This document shows positions 1-8,284 of a stretch of DNA of 61,960 nt, in pieces. Position numbers and translations under genes: made by a program. Under the pieces are notes generated by a model. That model had not been told where the DNA came from. It saw only the letters and a list, made by a program, of their open reading frames with translations, and did no database searches. Each line of letters begins with the position of its first letter. Position 1 is the stretch's first letter. Source of the stretch: JBBCJM01 sp037190175 (GTDB taxonomy: Bacteria; Pseudomonadota; Alphaproteobacteria; Rhodobacterales; Rhodobacteraceae); NCBI GenBank assembly GCA_037190175.1, contig JBBCJM010000134.1, positions 1 to 61,960 on the forward strand, read 5' to 3'.

Positions 1-636
1 CGGCGGCGGCGCGGCGGGCGGGGCGCCGTCCTGCGGCAGGCGGGCGATCAGGGCCGCCAGCTTGTCCAGACCGCTCTCCGCCCGCTCGGCCTCGCCCCCG
101 TCCAGCAGCGCGCCGATCTTCTCCAGCGCGGCCAGCGGCCCGGCGGCGGCCGCGGGCGGCAGGGCGGCCAGCTGCCGGCGCAGCGCCTCGATCCGCTGGC
201 GGAGCGCGGCCCCGTCGCCCTCGCCCTCGCCCTCGCCCTCGCCCTCCTCGGCTTCGGCGAGTTCGGGATCGTCCGGCAGGTCCTCCTCGATGTCGCTCTC
301 CAGCACGTTGCCCTCGGCGTCGAGGATGACGACGTTCAGCACGACCTTCTGCGATTTCAGGTACTTCTTCAGCTTCTTGGCCGCACCGGGCAGGTCGCGC
401 TGGCAGGTCAGCGACAGGACCTTGCCCGCCACCGCCGCCATGCCGAAGGTGAACTTGCCGCCCTCGCCCTCCGACTTGGCCTCCTTGCCCAGGATCTCGG
501 GCGACTTGACCTTGTGCATGGCGAGATAGCCGTCTTCCTCGCCCCCTCCGGGGTTGAAGGCCAGCGCCACCGGCGCTTTCTTGGCGATCTTGACCAGCCG
601 CTTGATCTCGTCGCCCTGGACCCGGAAATCCGCCAT
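1..636 (-). CDS. Conserved hypothetical protein, C-terminus beyond window
   Basis: The reading frame opens at ATG 636 (start MADFRVQGDEIKRLVKIAKK) and stays open to the window edge, giving at least 212 residues. The first 130 or so residues look like one compact basic domain with several Lys/Gly runs and no recognisable catalytic motif. It is followed by an acidic Glu/Gly linker (alternating EG) and an Ala/Leu-rich segment that could be helical. There is no signal peptide or membrane segment. I do not recognise a function; I take it as real because the frame is long, starts cleanly and has biased third positions. It is transcribed away from the tRNA-Lys gene and is not obviously in an operon with anything visible. 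Confidence 0.75.
   Translation of the reverse strand, partial: MADFRVQGDEIKRLVKIAKKAPVALAFNPGGGEEDGYLAMHKVKSPEILGKEAKSEGEGGKFTFGMAAVAGKVLSLTCQRDLPGAAKKLKKYLKSQKVVLNVVILDAEGNVLESDIEEDLPDDPELAEAEEGEGEGEGEGDGAALRQRIEALRRQLAALPPAAAAGPLAALEKIGALLDGGEAERAESGLDKLAALIARLPQDGAPPAAPPP
215..244. repeat. Hexanucleotide tandem repeat inside a CDS
   Basis: Five perfect head-to-tail copies of TCGCCC (plus strand) lie inside the minus-strand hypothetical gene and encode its alternating Glu-Gly linker. Because the unit is six bases, copy-number change would alter the linker by two residues at a time without shifting the frame. Confidence 0.85.
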
Positions 637-738
637 CGGCACACCCCTCGATAGCATCGGAACGGAGCCGTGCAACGTTAGCGCGCGTGCGGGCGGTCTG
701 TCCAGACGCCAGCCGGGTTTAAACGTCCGGGGGAAGGG

Positions 739-814
739 TGGTGAGCCGTGGAGGGATCGAACCTCCGACAAGCTGATTAAGAGTCAGCTGCTCTACCAAC
801 TGAGCTAACGGCCC
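739..814 (-). tRNA. tRNA-Lys (anticodon CTT)
   Basis: On the minus strand the sequence folds as a complete cloverleaf. The acceptor stem GGGCCGT pairs with ACGGCTC, the D arm contains TAGCTCAGTTGGTAGAGC, the anticodon stem is GCTGA/TCAGC with loop CTCTTAA, and the T loop is TTCGATC. The anticodon is CTT, reading the lysine codon AAG. The 3' CCA is encoded (739-741). A good promoter lies 15 bases upstream, so it is probably transcribed alone. Confidence 0.95.
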
Positions 815-828
815 TCACCAGAGGGCGG

Positions 829-857
829 CAGATACTCCTGTCGGGGGGATTTGGCAA
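829..857 (-). promoter_or_regulatory. Putative sigma-70 promoter of tRNA-Lys
   Basis: On the minus strand a -35 box TTGCCA (857-852) is separated by exactly 17 bases from a -10 box TATCTG (834-829). The predicted start, about 7 bases downstream, lies just before the tRNA 5' end at 814. This is a motif match only. Confidence 0.5.
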
Positions 858-902
858 GGGGGCACTGGAAAACTGCCCGGCGAAGGCGTATCTCGCTGCG
901 CC

Positions 903-1721
903 ATGACCCGCCTCGACCCCTTTCCCGCCGGCCTGCCGTTCCGCAAGATGCACGGGGCGGGCAACGACTTCGTGGTGATCGACTCGCGCGGTGCGGGGGC
1001 AAGGGTCACGCCGGAACTGGCCCGGGCGCTGGGCGACCGGCACCGGGGGGTGGGATTCGACCAGCTGGCCGAGATCAGGGACGATGCCGGGGGCGCCGAC
1101 ATCGCGCTGGATTTCTGGAACGCCGACGGGTCGATGGCCGGCGCCTGCGGCAATGCCACCCGCTGCGTGGCCGATCTGGTGATGGGCGAGGCCGCGACCA
1201 TCCGCACCGCACGGGGGGTCCTGCAGGCAAGGCGCGAGGGCGGGCGGGTGGCGGTGAACATGGGGCCGCCGATCCTCGATCCCGCCGGCGTGCCCGTGGC
1301 GGGCGATCCCGGGCAGTTGCCCGGCGCGCCGATGGCGGTGGGCATGGGCAACCCGCATTGCGTGTTCTTCGTGCCGGACGCCGAGGCGGTGGACCTCGCG
1401 GCCCTGGGCCCCCGGATCGAGCATCACCCGCTGTTCCCCGAACGGACCAACGTGGAATATGCCTCGGTCCTCGGCCCCGACCGGCTGCGGCTGCGGGTCT
1501 GGGAGCGGGGTACGGGGATCACTTTGGCCTGCGGTTCCGGCGCTTGTGCGGTGGCGGTAGCGGCGCATCTGCGGGGGATCACGGGCCGGCGGGTGACGCT
1601 GGCGATGGACGGCGGTGACCTCATCGCCGACTGGCGCGAGGATGGCGTCTGGCTTACCGGCCCGGTGGCGACGGTGTTCGAGGGGGTGCTGTCCCCCGCC
1701 TTCCTGGCGGCCGTGCCATGA
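903..1721 (+). CDS. dapF: Diaminopimelate epimerase
   Basis: Cytoplasmic PLP-independent epimerase converting LL- to meso-diaminopimelate for lysine and peptidoglycan synthesis. The 272 residues match the family length. The two catalytic-cysteine motifs are visible: GACGNATRC (about residues 80-88) and TLACGSGACA (about residues 203-212). The N-terminal KMHGAGNDFVVID and the GNPHCVFFV and ERTNVEY motifs are also present. ATG 903 is used because it precedes the conserved N-terminus by only about a dozen residues. The stop overlaps the mtaB start as ATGA, so the two genes are translationally coupled. Confidence 0.96.
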   Translation: MTRLDPFPAGLPFRKMHGAGNDFVVIDSRGAGARVTPELARALGDRHRGVGFDQLAEIRDDAGGADIALDFWNADGSMAGACGNATRCVADLVMGEAATIRTARGVLQARREGGRVAVNMGPPILDPAGVPVAGDPGQLPGAPMAVGMGNPHCVFFVPDAEAVDLAALGPRIEHHPLFPERTNVEYASVLGPDRLRLRVWERGTGITLACGSGACAVAVAAHLRGITGRRVTLAMDGGDLIADWREDGVWLTGPVATVFEGVLSPAFLAAVP

Positions 1722-2992
1722 ACGCGCCGCAGAAGCCGCCGGTCTTCGCCACCCTCGGCTGCCGGCTGAACGCCTATGAGACCGAGGCGATGAAGGAACT
1801 GGCCGCCGCGCATGGGGTGGAGGGGGCGGTGGTGGTCAACACCTGCGCGGTGACGGCCGAGGCGGTGCGCAAGGCCAAGCAGGAGATCCGCCGGCTGGCG
1901 CGCGAGAACCCCGGCGCCCCGGTCATCGTCACCGGCTGCGCGGCGCAGACCGAGCCCGAGACCTTCGCGCAGATGCCCGAGGTGACGCGGGTGATCGGCA
2001 ACCGCGAGAAGATGGAGGCCTCCACCTGGGCCGGGCTGCGCGGCGCGGATTTCATCGGCGAGACCGAGAAGGTGCGGGTCGACGACATCATGTCGGTGCG
2101 CGAGACCGCCGGGCATCTGATCGACGGCTTCGGCCGGCACCGCGCCTATGTGCAGGTGCAGAACGGCTGCGACCACCGCTGCACCTTCTGCATCATCCCC
2201 TACGGGCGGGGGAATTCCCGGTCCGTGCCGGCGGGCGTGGTGGTGGAGCAGGTGCAGCGGCTGGTGGATCGGGGCTTTCAGGAGGTGGTGCTGACCGGGG
2301 TCGACCTGACCTCCTGGGGCGCCGACCTGCCGGGCACTCCACGGCTGGGCGATCTGGTGCTGCGGCTGCTGCGGCTGGTGCCCGGGCTGCCTCGCCTGCG
2401 GATTTCCTCCATCGACAGCATCGAGGCCGACCCGCGGCTGATGGAGGCGATCGCCACCGAACCCCGGCTGATGCCGCATCTGCACCTGTCCTTGCAGGCC
2501 GGCGACGACCTGATCCTGAAACGGATGAAGCGGCGCCACCTGCGCGACGACGCCATCCGGTTCTGCGAAGAGGCGCGGGCTTTGCGCCCCGGCATCGTCT
2601 TCGGCGCCGACCTGATCGCGGGTTTCCCGACCGAGACCGAGGCGATGTTCGCCAATTCCTTGCGGCTGGTGCAGGACTGCGGGCTGACCTTCCTGCACGT
2701 CTTCCCCTTCTCGCCCCGCAAAGGCACCCCCGCCGCCCGCATGCCGCAGGTCGCCGGCCCCGCGATCCGCAACCGCGCCGCCCGGCTGCGGGCCGAAGGG
2801 CAGGCGGCGCTGTCCCGCCATCTGGCCGGACAGGCAGGCCGGATGGTGCAGGTCCTGACCGAAGGCCCCCGCCACGGCCGCTGCGAGGACTTCACCGAGG
2901 TGAACTTTGGCACAGAGGTGCCGGAAGGCTGGATCGTGAGTGCCCGGATCGTGGGGGTGGACGGCGACAGGCTGGCGGCCGTGGCGCCATAG
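1718..2992 (+). CDS. mtaB: tRNA t6A37 methylthiotransferase MtaB
   Basis: Radical-SAM methylthiotransferase that adds a methylthio group to N6-threonylcarbamoyladenosine at tRNA position 37. It has 424 residues. The N-terminal MTTase domain carries Cys15 (TLGCRLNAYE) and the NTCAVT and TGCAAQ cysteines, which bind one iron-sulfur cluster. The radical-SAM CxxxCxxC is at C151, C155 and C158 (NGCDHRCTFCIIPYGRG). The FPTETEAMF and FPFSPRKGTPA motifs distinguish it from MiaB/RimO reasonably well. The C-terminal TRAM-like region is short. It overlaps dapF by 4 bases; downstream is a dispersed hairpin repeat that probably ends transcription. Confidence 0.93.
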   Translation: MNAPQKPPVFATLGCRLNAYETEAMKELAAAHGVEGAVVVNTCAVTAEAVRKAKQEIRRLARENPGAPVIVTGCAAQTEPETFAQMPEVTRVIGNREKMEASTWAGLRGADFIGETEKVRVDDIMSVRETAGHLIDGFGRHRAYVQVQNGCDHRCTFCIIPYGRGNSRSVPAGVVVEQVQRLVDRGFQEVVLTGVDLTSWGADLPGTPRLGDLVLRLLRLVPGLPRLRISSIDSIEADPRLMEAIATEPRLMPHLHLSLQAGDDLILKRMKRRHLRDDAIRFCEEARALRPGIVFGADLIAGFPTETEAMFANSLRLVQDCGLTFLHVFPFSPRKGTPAARMPQVAGPAIRNRAARLRAEGQAALSRHLAGQAGRMVQVLTEGPRHGRCEDFTEVNFGTEVPEGWIVSARIVGVDGDRLAAVAP

Positions 2993-3174
2993 GCCAGCCC
3001 CGGGGCGCTGCCCCCAGCCAGTGGTTCACTCGAACCAATGGCGTAAACCACTGGCAACCCGGGATATTTGAGGCTCAAAAGAGAAGCCGGGGTGGGGCAA
3101 CACTTTGAATCAAACTTGCCCCTCTTTTGAGCCATAAATATCCCGGGGGGTCCGGGGGGCTGGCCCCCCGGCGC
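2993..3174. repeat. Dispersed GC-rich hairpin repeat, copy A
   Basis: This fills the whole gap between the converging mtaB and oxidoreductase genes. It contains a 23-base inverted repeat (3061-3083 against 3122-3144, 21 of 23 matching) built from a GGGATATTTGAGGCTCAAAA-type arm. Inside the left flank is a separate stem-loop, CCAGTGGTT (3018-3026) against AACCACTGG (3046-3054). The right end is the GC hairpin CCGGGGGG/CCCCCCGG (3152-3171). Related copies occur at 16.7, 26.7 and 35.8 kb. It probably acts as a bidirectional terminator here, although there is no T-tract. Confidence 0.85.
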
Positions 3175-4152
3175 CTACGGCAGCAGCACCGTCGAGCCCG
3201 TGGTCGTCCGCGCCTCCAGCGCCCTTTGCGCCTCGGCCACCTGGGCCAGGGGGAACCGCTGGTCGATGCGGATGCTCACGGCGCCCGAGGCGACCTTCTC
3301 GAACAGCTCCCGTGCCATGGTCTGGCAGGCGGCGGGGTCGGCGATGTGGGTGAAGAGCGTGGGCCGGGTGATCTGCAGCGACCCCTTGGCCGCCAGCAGG
3401 CCGAGGTCGAAGGGCGGCACCTTGCCGGAGGCATTGCCGAAGGAGATCATCATGCCGAGCGGCCGCAGGCAGTCCAGCGAGCCCGCGAAGGTCGCCGCGC
3501 CCACCGCATCCATCACCGCGTCCACCCCGCGCCCGCCGGTCAGTTCGCGCACCCGGGGCACGAAGTCGCCGGCGTTGTAGTTCAGGCAGGTCTCGGCCCC
3601 GTGTTCCACCGCCAGCGCGCATTTCGCGTCGGACCCGGCGGTGCCGATCAGCCGGATCCCCTCCGACCGCGCCCATTGGCAGGCGATCAGCCCCACGCCC
3701 CCGGCGGCGGCGTGGAACAGCACCGTATCGCCGCGCCTCAGGGGCACGGTGCGGCGGAAGAGGTAGTTGACCGTCATCCCCTTCAGCATCATCGCCGCGC
3801 CCTGTTCGAAGGAGATCGCGTCGGGCAGCGGGCAGACCTGCGCGGCCTTCATCGTGCGCAGCTCGGCCCAGGCGCCGGGGGGCTGGGCGGCATAGGCGAC
3901 CCGCTGGCCCACGGCCAGAGGCACGCCCTCGCCCACCGCGGTGACCACGCCCGCCGCCTCCATCCCCATCGGGTGGGGCAGGCTCAGCGGATAGAGGCCC
4001 GACCGCTGGTAGATGTCGATGAAGTTCAGGCCCCCCGCGCGCAACTCGATGGTGACCTCGCCCGGCCCGGGCGGCGGCACCTCGCGCTGGGCCAGCTTCA
4101 GGACCTCGGGCCCGCCCTGGGCCTCGATGATGACGGTGCGTGCGGTGGCCAT
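3175..4152 (-). CDS. NADPH:quinone oxidoreductase (zinc-type ADH superfamily)
   Basis: Medium-chain dehydrogenase/reductase of the quinone reductase type, 325 residues. The N-terminal GroES-like domain carries LRAGGLNFIDIYQRSGLYP and PHPMGMEAAGVVTAVGEGV, a QOR hallmark without zinc-ligand cysteines. The Rossmann segment HAAAGGVGLIACQWA at about residues 180-195 binds NAD(P)H. It probably reduces quinones or enones in the cytoplasm using NADPH; the true substrate is unknown. ATG 4152 gives the standard N-terminus. It is monocistronic, divergent from the helicase gene, and ends inside repeat A. Confidence 0.9.
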   Translation of the reverse strand: MATARTVIIEAQGGPEVLKLAQREVPPPGPGEVTIELRAGGLNFIDIYQRSGLYPLSLPHPMGMEAAGVVTAVGEGVPLAVGQRVAYAAQPPGAWAELRTMKAAQVCPLPDAISFEQGAAMMLKGMTVNYLFRRTVPLRRGDTVLFHAAAGGVGLIACQWARSEGIRLIGTAGSDAKCALAVEHGAETCLNYNAGDFVPRVRELTGGRGVDAVMDAVGAATFAGSLDCLRPLGMMISFGNASGKVPPFDLGLLAAKGSLQITRPTLFTHIADPAACQTMARELFEKVASGAVSIRIDQRFPLAQVAEAQRALEARTTTGSTVLLP

Positions 4153-4347
4153 GGTTCCCTCCCCTGCGGCCCGGCGATCATGGCCCCGATGCCGCCGGGG
4201 TCAAGCGGGCTATACAGCCCCCCGGCTTTCCTGTATCCCCCGCCGGTCGGCGTGAGGATTCCGCGGGCGACGGGCAGGGAGGCCCGCGTCCCAGAGGGGT
4301 GAGGCGCCGCAGGTCCGGGCTCTGGCGCCCCTTTGGGAACGAATGAC

Positions 4348-6735
4348 ATGACGATGATCGCGGGGCTGCCGGCCCCTCTGGCCAAGGCATTGGCCGACAA
4401 GGGCTATGAGACGCTGACCCCGGTGCAGGAGGCGGTGCTGGACCCGGCGCTCGCGGCCCGCGACCTCTTGGTCTCGGCGCAGACGGGTTCGGGCAAGACC
4501 GTGGCCTATGGCCTGGCCATCGCCCCGGAGCTGCTGGGCGGGGTCGATCTGGTGGAGCCCGCGGCCACGCCGCTGGCGCTGGTGGTCGCGCCCACGCGGG
4601 AGCTCGCCTTGCAGGTGCGGCGGGAGTTCGAATGGCTCTACGGCGGGGCCGGGGTGATCCTGGCCTCCTGCGTCGGCGGGATGGACTGGCGCACCGAGCG
4701 CCGGGCGCTGGAGCGCGGCGCGCATGTGGTGGTGGGCACCCCCGGCCGGCTGCGCGACCATCTGGAACGCGGCACCCTGTCGCTGGCCGCCGCCCGCGCC
4801 GTGGTGCTGGACGAGGCGGACGAGATGCTGGACCTGGGCTTCGCCGAGGATCTGGGCTTCATCCTGGCCGCCGCGCCCGAGGGGCGGCGCACGCTGATGT
4901 TCTCGGCCACCGTGCCGAAGGAGATCGAGAAGCTGGCCCGGGACTACCAGAAGGACGCCGCCCGGGTGCAGGTGGCGGGCGAGGCGCGCCAGCACGCCGA
5001 CATCGCCTACAGGGCGCTGACCGTGGCCCAGCGCGACAAGGAACACGCGATCTTCAACCTGTTGCGCCTGCACGAGGCGGAGCGGGCCATCGTCTTCGCC
5101 AAGACGCGGGCCAATGTGAACCATCTGTTCGCCCGGCTGGTGAACCGCGGGTTTCAGGCGGTGGCCTTGTCGGGCGAGTTGTCGCAGGGCGAACGCAGCC
5201 ACGCGCTTCAGGCGCTGCGCGACGGGCGGGCGCGGGTCTGCGTGGCGACCGACGTGGCCGCGCGCGGGATCGACCTGCCGGGGCTGGAACTGGTGGTCCA
5301 CGCCGACCTGCCGACCAACCCGGAGACCCTGCTGCACCGTTCGGGGCGCACGGGCCGGGCAGGGGCCAAGGGCACCTCGGTGCTGATCGTGACGCCGGCC
5401 GATTTCCGCAAGGCCAGCCGCATCCTGCAAGGCGCCAAGGTGGAGGCCGAGTGGGGCAAGCCCCCCACCGCCGCCGAGGTGCAGGAGGCCGAGGATGGCC
5501 GGCTGCTGCAACATCCGCTGCTGGCCGAGGCCCCCGGCGAGGAGGCCGCGATGGCCGAGGCGCTGCTGGCCGAGCATGGGGCCGAGCAGGTGGCCGCCGC
5601 CTTCGTGCGGCTGTGGCGCACCGGGCGGTCGGCGCCCGAGGTGCTGTCGGACGAGGTGGACCTGCCCGACCGCCCCGCGCCGCCGCCCCGCCCGCGCGAG
5701 GCGTTCGGGCCGGCGGTATGGTATGCCATGGGCGTGGGGCACGAGGGCCGGGCCGAGGCGCGCTGGCTGCTGCCGAAGATCTGCGAGGCCGGGGGCGTGT
5801 CGAAAGACGCCATCGGCGCCATCCGGGTGCAGCGCGACCAGACCTTCGTGCAGATCGCGGAAGGCCAGGCCGGCCGCTTCGGCGCGGGGCTGGAGCTGGA
5901 GCCGGGGCTGGCGATGACCCGGCTGGAGGGTGAACCCTCGCTCGACCGCCCCGCGCCCCGCGAGGGCTACAAGCCCCGCCCGCAGGGCGACCGGCCCCGG
6001 GCGCCCTACCAGCCGAAGCCGCCGCGGATCGTGGAGGAGGAGGGCGAGGCCCCGGCGGAGGACCGCCCCGCCCGCAAGCCGCGCTGGAAGGCCGGGGAAC
6101 GCCCGGCGCCCGCCGAAGGCTATCGCCCCCGCCCGCCGCGGGAGGAGGGCGAGTACCGCCCCCGCCCCCCGCGCGAGGCCGCCGAGGGATATCGCCCCCG
6201 GCCGGAGGGCGAGCGCAAGCCGCGCTCGGCGGGCACCAAGTCGCACGGGCCGGAGGGCAAGCCGCGGTCGGAGGGATACAAGTCGCACTCCGGTGATGGC
6301 AGGGCGCGGGCCGAGGGATACAAGCCCCGGCCGCCGGGCGAGGGCAAGCCATATCGCCCCCGCCCCGAGGGCGACGCGCCCCGGCCGCGTGCGGAAGGCT
6401 ACAAGCCGCGCTCGGAGGGCTGGAAGCCGCGGGCGGAGGGTTATTCGCCTCGCCCGAAGGCGGAGGGCTATAAGCCCCGCCCCGAAGGCGATGCCCCCCG
6501 GCCTCGGGCCGAAGGCTTCAAGCCGCGGGCTGAAGGCGACAAGCCCCGCCCGGCGGCGAAGTACGGCGAGGGTCCGCGCAAGTTCGGCAAGCCCGCGGCC
6601 GGGGGCTCCAAGCCGCCGTTCAAGGGCAAGCCGGGGGCCAAGCCTTGGGCGAAACCGGCGAAACCGCCCGCCGATCCCCGCGACACCTCGCGCCGCTTCG
6701 TGCCGCCGAAGGGGCCGAAGCCCCGGCAGGGCTGA
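4348..6735 (+). CDS. DEAD-box RNA helicase with DbpA-type RNA-binding domain and long repeat tail
   Basis: ATP-dependent RNA helicase, 795 residues from ATG 4348; a TTG 15 bases upstream is less likely. Motifs in order: Q motif region (TPVQEAVL), Walker A AQTGSGKT at 44-51, PTRELA, DEAD at 155-158, SAT, and HRSGRTGRAG near 330. Residues about 453-525 (FGPAVWYAMGVGHEGRAEAR...) match the DbpA RNA-binding fold, pointing to ribosome assembly or cold-associated RNA remodelling. From about residue 535 to 740 the protein is a low-complexity array of about eleven degenerate EGYKPRPEGD-like units rich in Arg, Lys, Pro and Tyr, ending in a Lys/Pro-rich tail. The tail is probably disordered and RNA-binding. 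No partner gene is evident. Confidence 0.93.
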   Translation: MTMIAGLPAPLAKALADKGYETLTPVQEAVLDPALAARDLLVSAQTGSGKTVAYGLAIAPELLGGVDLVEPAATPLALVVAPTRELALQVRREFEWLYGGAGVILASCVGGMDWRTERRALERGAHVVVGTPGRLRDHLERGTLSLAAARAVVLDEADEMLDLGFAEDLGFILAAAPEGRRTLMFSATVPKEIEKLARDYQKDAARVQVAGEARQHADIAYRALTVAQRDKEHAIFNLLRLHEAERAIVFAKTRANVNHLFARLVNRGFQAVALSGELSQGERSHALQALRDGRARVCVATDVAARGIDLPGLELVVHADLPTNPETLLHRSGRTGRAGAKGTSVLIVTPADFRKASRILQGAKVEAEWGKPPTAAEVQEAEDGRLLQHPLLAEAPGEEAAMAEALLAEHGAEQVAAAFVRLWRTGRSAPEVLSDEVDLPDRPAPPPRPREAFGPAVWYAMGVGHEGRAEARWLLPKICEAGGVSKDAIGAIRVQRDQTFVQIAEGQAGRFGAGLELEPGLAMTRLEGEPSLDRPAPREGYKPRPQGDRPRAPYQPKPPRIVEEEGEAPAEDRPARKPRWKAGERPAPAEGYRPRPPREEGEYRPRPPREAAEGYRPRPEGERKPRSAGTKSHGPEGKPRSEGYKSHSGDGRARAEGYKPRPPGEGKPYRPRPEGDAPRPRAEGYKPRSEGWKPRAEGYSPRPKAEGYKPRPEGDAPRPRAEGFKPRAEGDKPRPAAKYGEGPRKFGKPAAGGSKPPFKGKPGAKPWAKPAKPPADPRDTSRRFVPPKGPKPRQG

Positions 6736-6739
6736 GGCG

Positions 6740-8284
6740 CTACCGCTGCCGCTGCAGCGCCGCGCGCAGTTCCGCCGGGCGGAAGGCGCCGAGGCTCCAG
6801 GCGGCGGCGGCATAGGCCAGGATGCCGCTGCCGACCAGCAGCGCCAGCCCGAGGTAGCGCCAGCCCGGGGTGCCCAGCATGGGGCCGAGGACCAGCGTCA
6901 TGCCCCACAGCACCACGCCCATCAGCGCGGCGGCGGCGAGGATCCGGGGCAGGCGGCGGCGGAAGCGGTCGTCCCAGGCCGCGGCCGCCCCCATCCCCCG
7001 GCTGCCGCGGCGCAATTGCCAGACCATGATCCAGCCCGAGAGCGTGGTGGCCAGCGCCGCGGCCATGAAGCCGATCACCGGCATCAGCCCCACGGCGAGG
7101 CCGGCATTGACCACCATCGAGACCACCGCATAGCGGAAGGGCCGGCGGGTGTCCTCGCGCGCGAAATAGAGCGGCTGGAACACCTTGTGCAGCACGAAGG
7201 CGGGCAGGCCCAGCCCATAGGCCGCCAGCGCCATGGCGGTGGCCGCGGTGTCGTCCGGCCCGAAGGCGCCGCGCTCGAACAGCACTTGGCAGAGCGGCAG
7301 GGCGATCACCACCAGCGCCACCGCCGCCGGCACGGTCAGCGCCAGCGCGAACTCGGCGCCCCGGTTCAAGCTGTCGCGGCCCCCCTGCTCGTCGCTCGCC
7401 CGCAGCCGGCGGGAAAGGTCGGGCAGCAGCACGGTGCCCATGGCGATCCCCACCACGCCGAGGGGGAGTTGATACAGCCGGTCGGCGTAGGAGAGCCAGG
7501 CCACCGCGCCCTCGGTGAAGCTGGCCACCTGCCTTCCGACCAGCAGGTTCACCTGCACTACCCCGCCGGCCAGTACCGCCGGCCCGGCGATGATGAGCAG
7601 CCGCTTCAGCTCCGGCGTCCAGCGCGGGCGGCCGGGCAGGAAGGTGAACCCCGCCCGCCGTGCCGAGACCCAGGTGAAGGCGAACTGCGCCACCCCGGTG
7701 ACGGGTACGGTCCAGGCCAGCGTCAGCCCCATGTCCCAGCCGGCGCGAGAGGCCACCAGCATCGCGGCGATGAACATCAGGTTCATCAGCACCGGCACGA
7801 ACGACGCCTCGGTGAAGCGCCCCATCGTGGTCAGCACCCCCGACATCAGCGCCACCAGCGAGATGAAGAGGATATAGACGAAGGAGATCCGCCCGAATGT
7901 CACAGCGAGGTCGAAGCGTTCGTCCCCCGCAAAGCCCGCCGCCATGGCCCAGACCAGCCAGGGCATCGCCAGCGTGCCCAGGGCCGAGATGGCGACCAGC
8001 ACCGCGGCCAGCCCGCTGAAGGCGTCATGCGCGAAACGGCCGGCGTCCTCGCCCCCCTCCTGCTTCTTGGCGAACATCGGCACGAAGGCATAGTTGAACG
8101 CACCCTCGGCGAAGAAGCGGCGGAACATGTTGGGCAGGCTGAACGCCACCAGGAACGCCTCGGCCGCCGGCCCGGCGCCCAGATAGGCCGCCATCATCAC
8201 GTCGCGCACGAAGCCCGCGCCGCGCGAGACCAGCGTCCAGCCCCCCACCGTGACGGCCGAGGCGATCAGGCGGGGCGGTTTCAT
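6740..8284 (-). CDS. murJ: Lipid II flippase MurJ (MviN)
   Basis: Polytopic inner-membrane protein of the MOP superfamily that flips lipid II for peptidoglycan synthesis. It has 514 residues, the usual length. The N-terminus carries the family signature TLVSRGAGFVRDVMMAAYLG followed by NMFRRFFAEGAFNYAFVPMF, and many hydrophobic segments follow, consistent with about 14 membrane helices. ATG 8284 overlaps the glnD stop (ATGA), so murJ is translated behind glnD, an arrangement common in alphaproteobacteria. Its stop lies five bases beyond the convergent helicase stop, leaving no room for a separate terminator. Confidence 0.95.
   Translation of the reverse strand: MKPPRLIASAVTVGGWTLVSRGAGFVRDVMMAAYLGAGPAAEAFLVAFSLPNMFRRFFAEGAFNYAFVPMFAKKQEGGEDAGRFAHDAFSGLAAVLVAISALGTLAMPWLVWAMAAGFAGDERFDLAVTFGRISFVYILFISLVALMSGVLTTMGRFTEASFVPVLMNLMFIAAMLVASRAGWDMGLTLAWTVPVTGVAQFAFTWVSARRAGFTFLPGRPRWTPELKRLLIIAGPAVLAGGVVQVNLLVGRQVASFTEGAVAWLSYADRLYQLPLGVVGIAMGTVLLPDLSRRLRASDEQGGRDSLNRGAEFALALTVPAAVALVVIALPLCQVLFERGAFGPDDTAATAMALAAYGLGLPAFVLHKVFQPLYFAREDTRRPFRYAVVSMVVNAGLAVGLMPVIGFMAAALATTLSGWIMVWQLRRGSRGMGAAAAWDDRFRRRLPRILAAAALMGVVLWGMTLVLGPMLGTPGWRYLGLALLVGSGILAYAAAAWSLGAFRPAELRAALQRQR

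Noticed and set aside
4210..6813. 867-codon open frame on the minus strand, opposite the helicase gene
   Set aside because: It is an antisense shadow caused by high GC and the repeat-rich helicase tail; its composition is Arg/Gly/Leu-biased with no domain, while the plus strand has all DEAD-box motifs.
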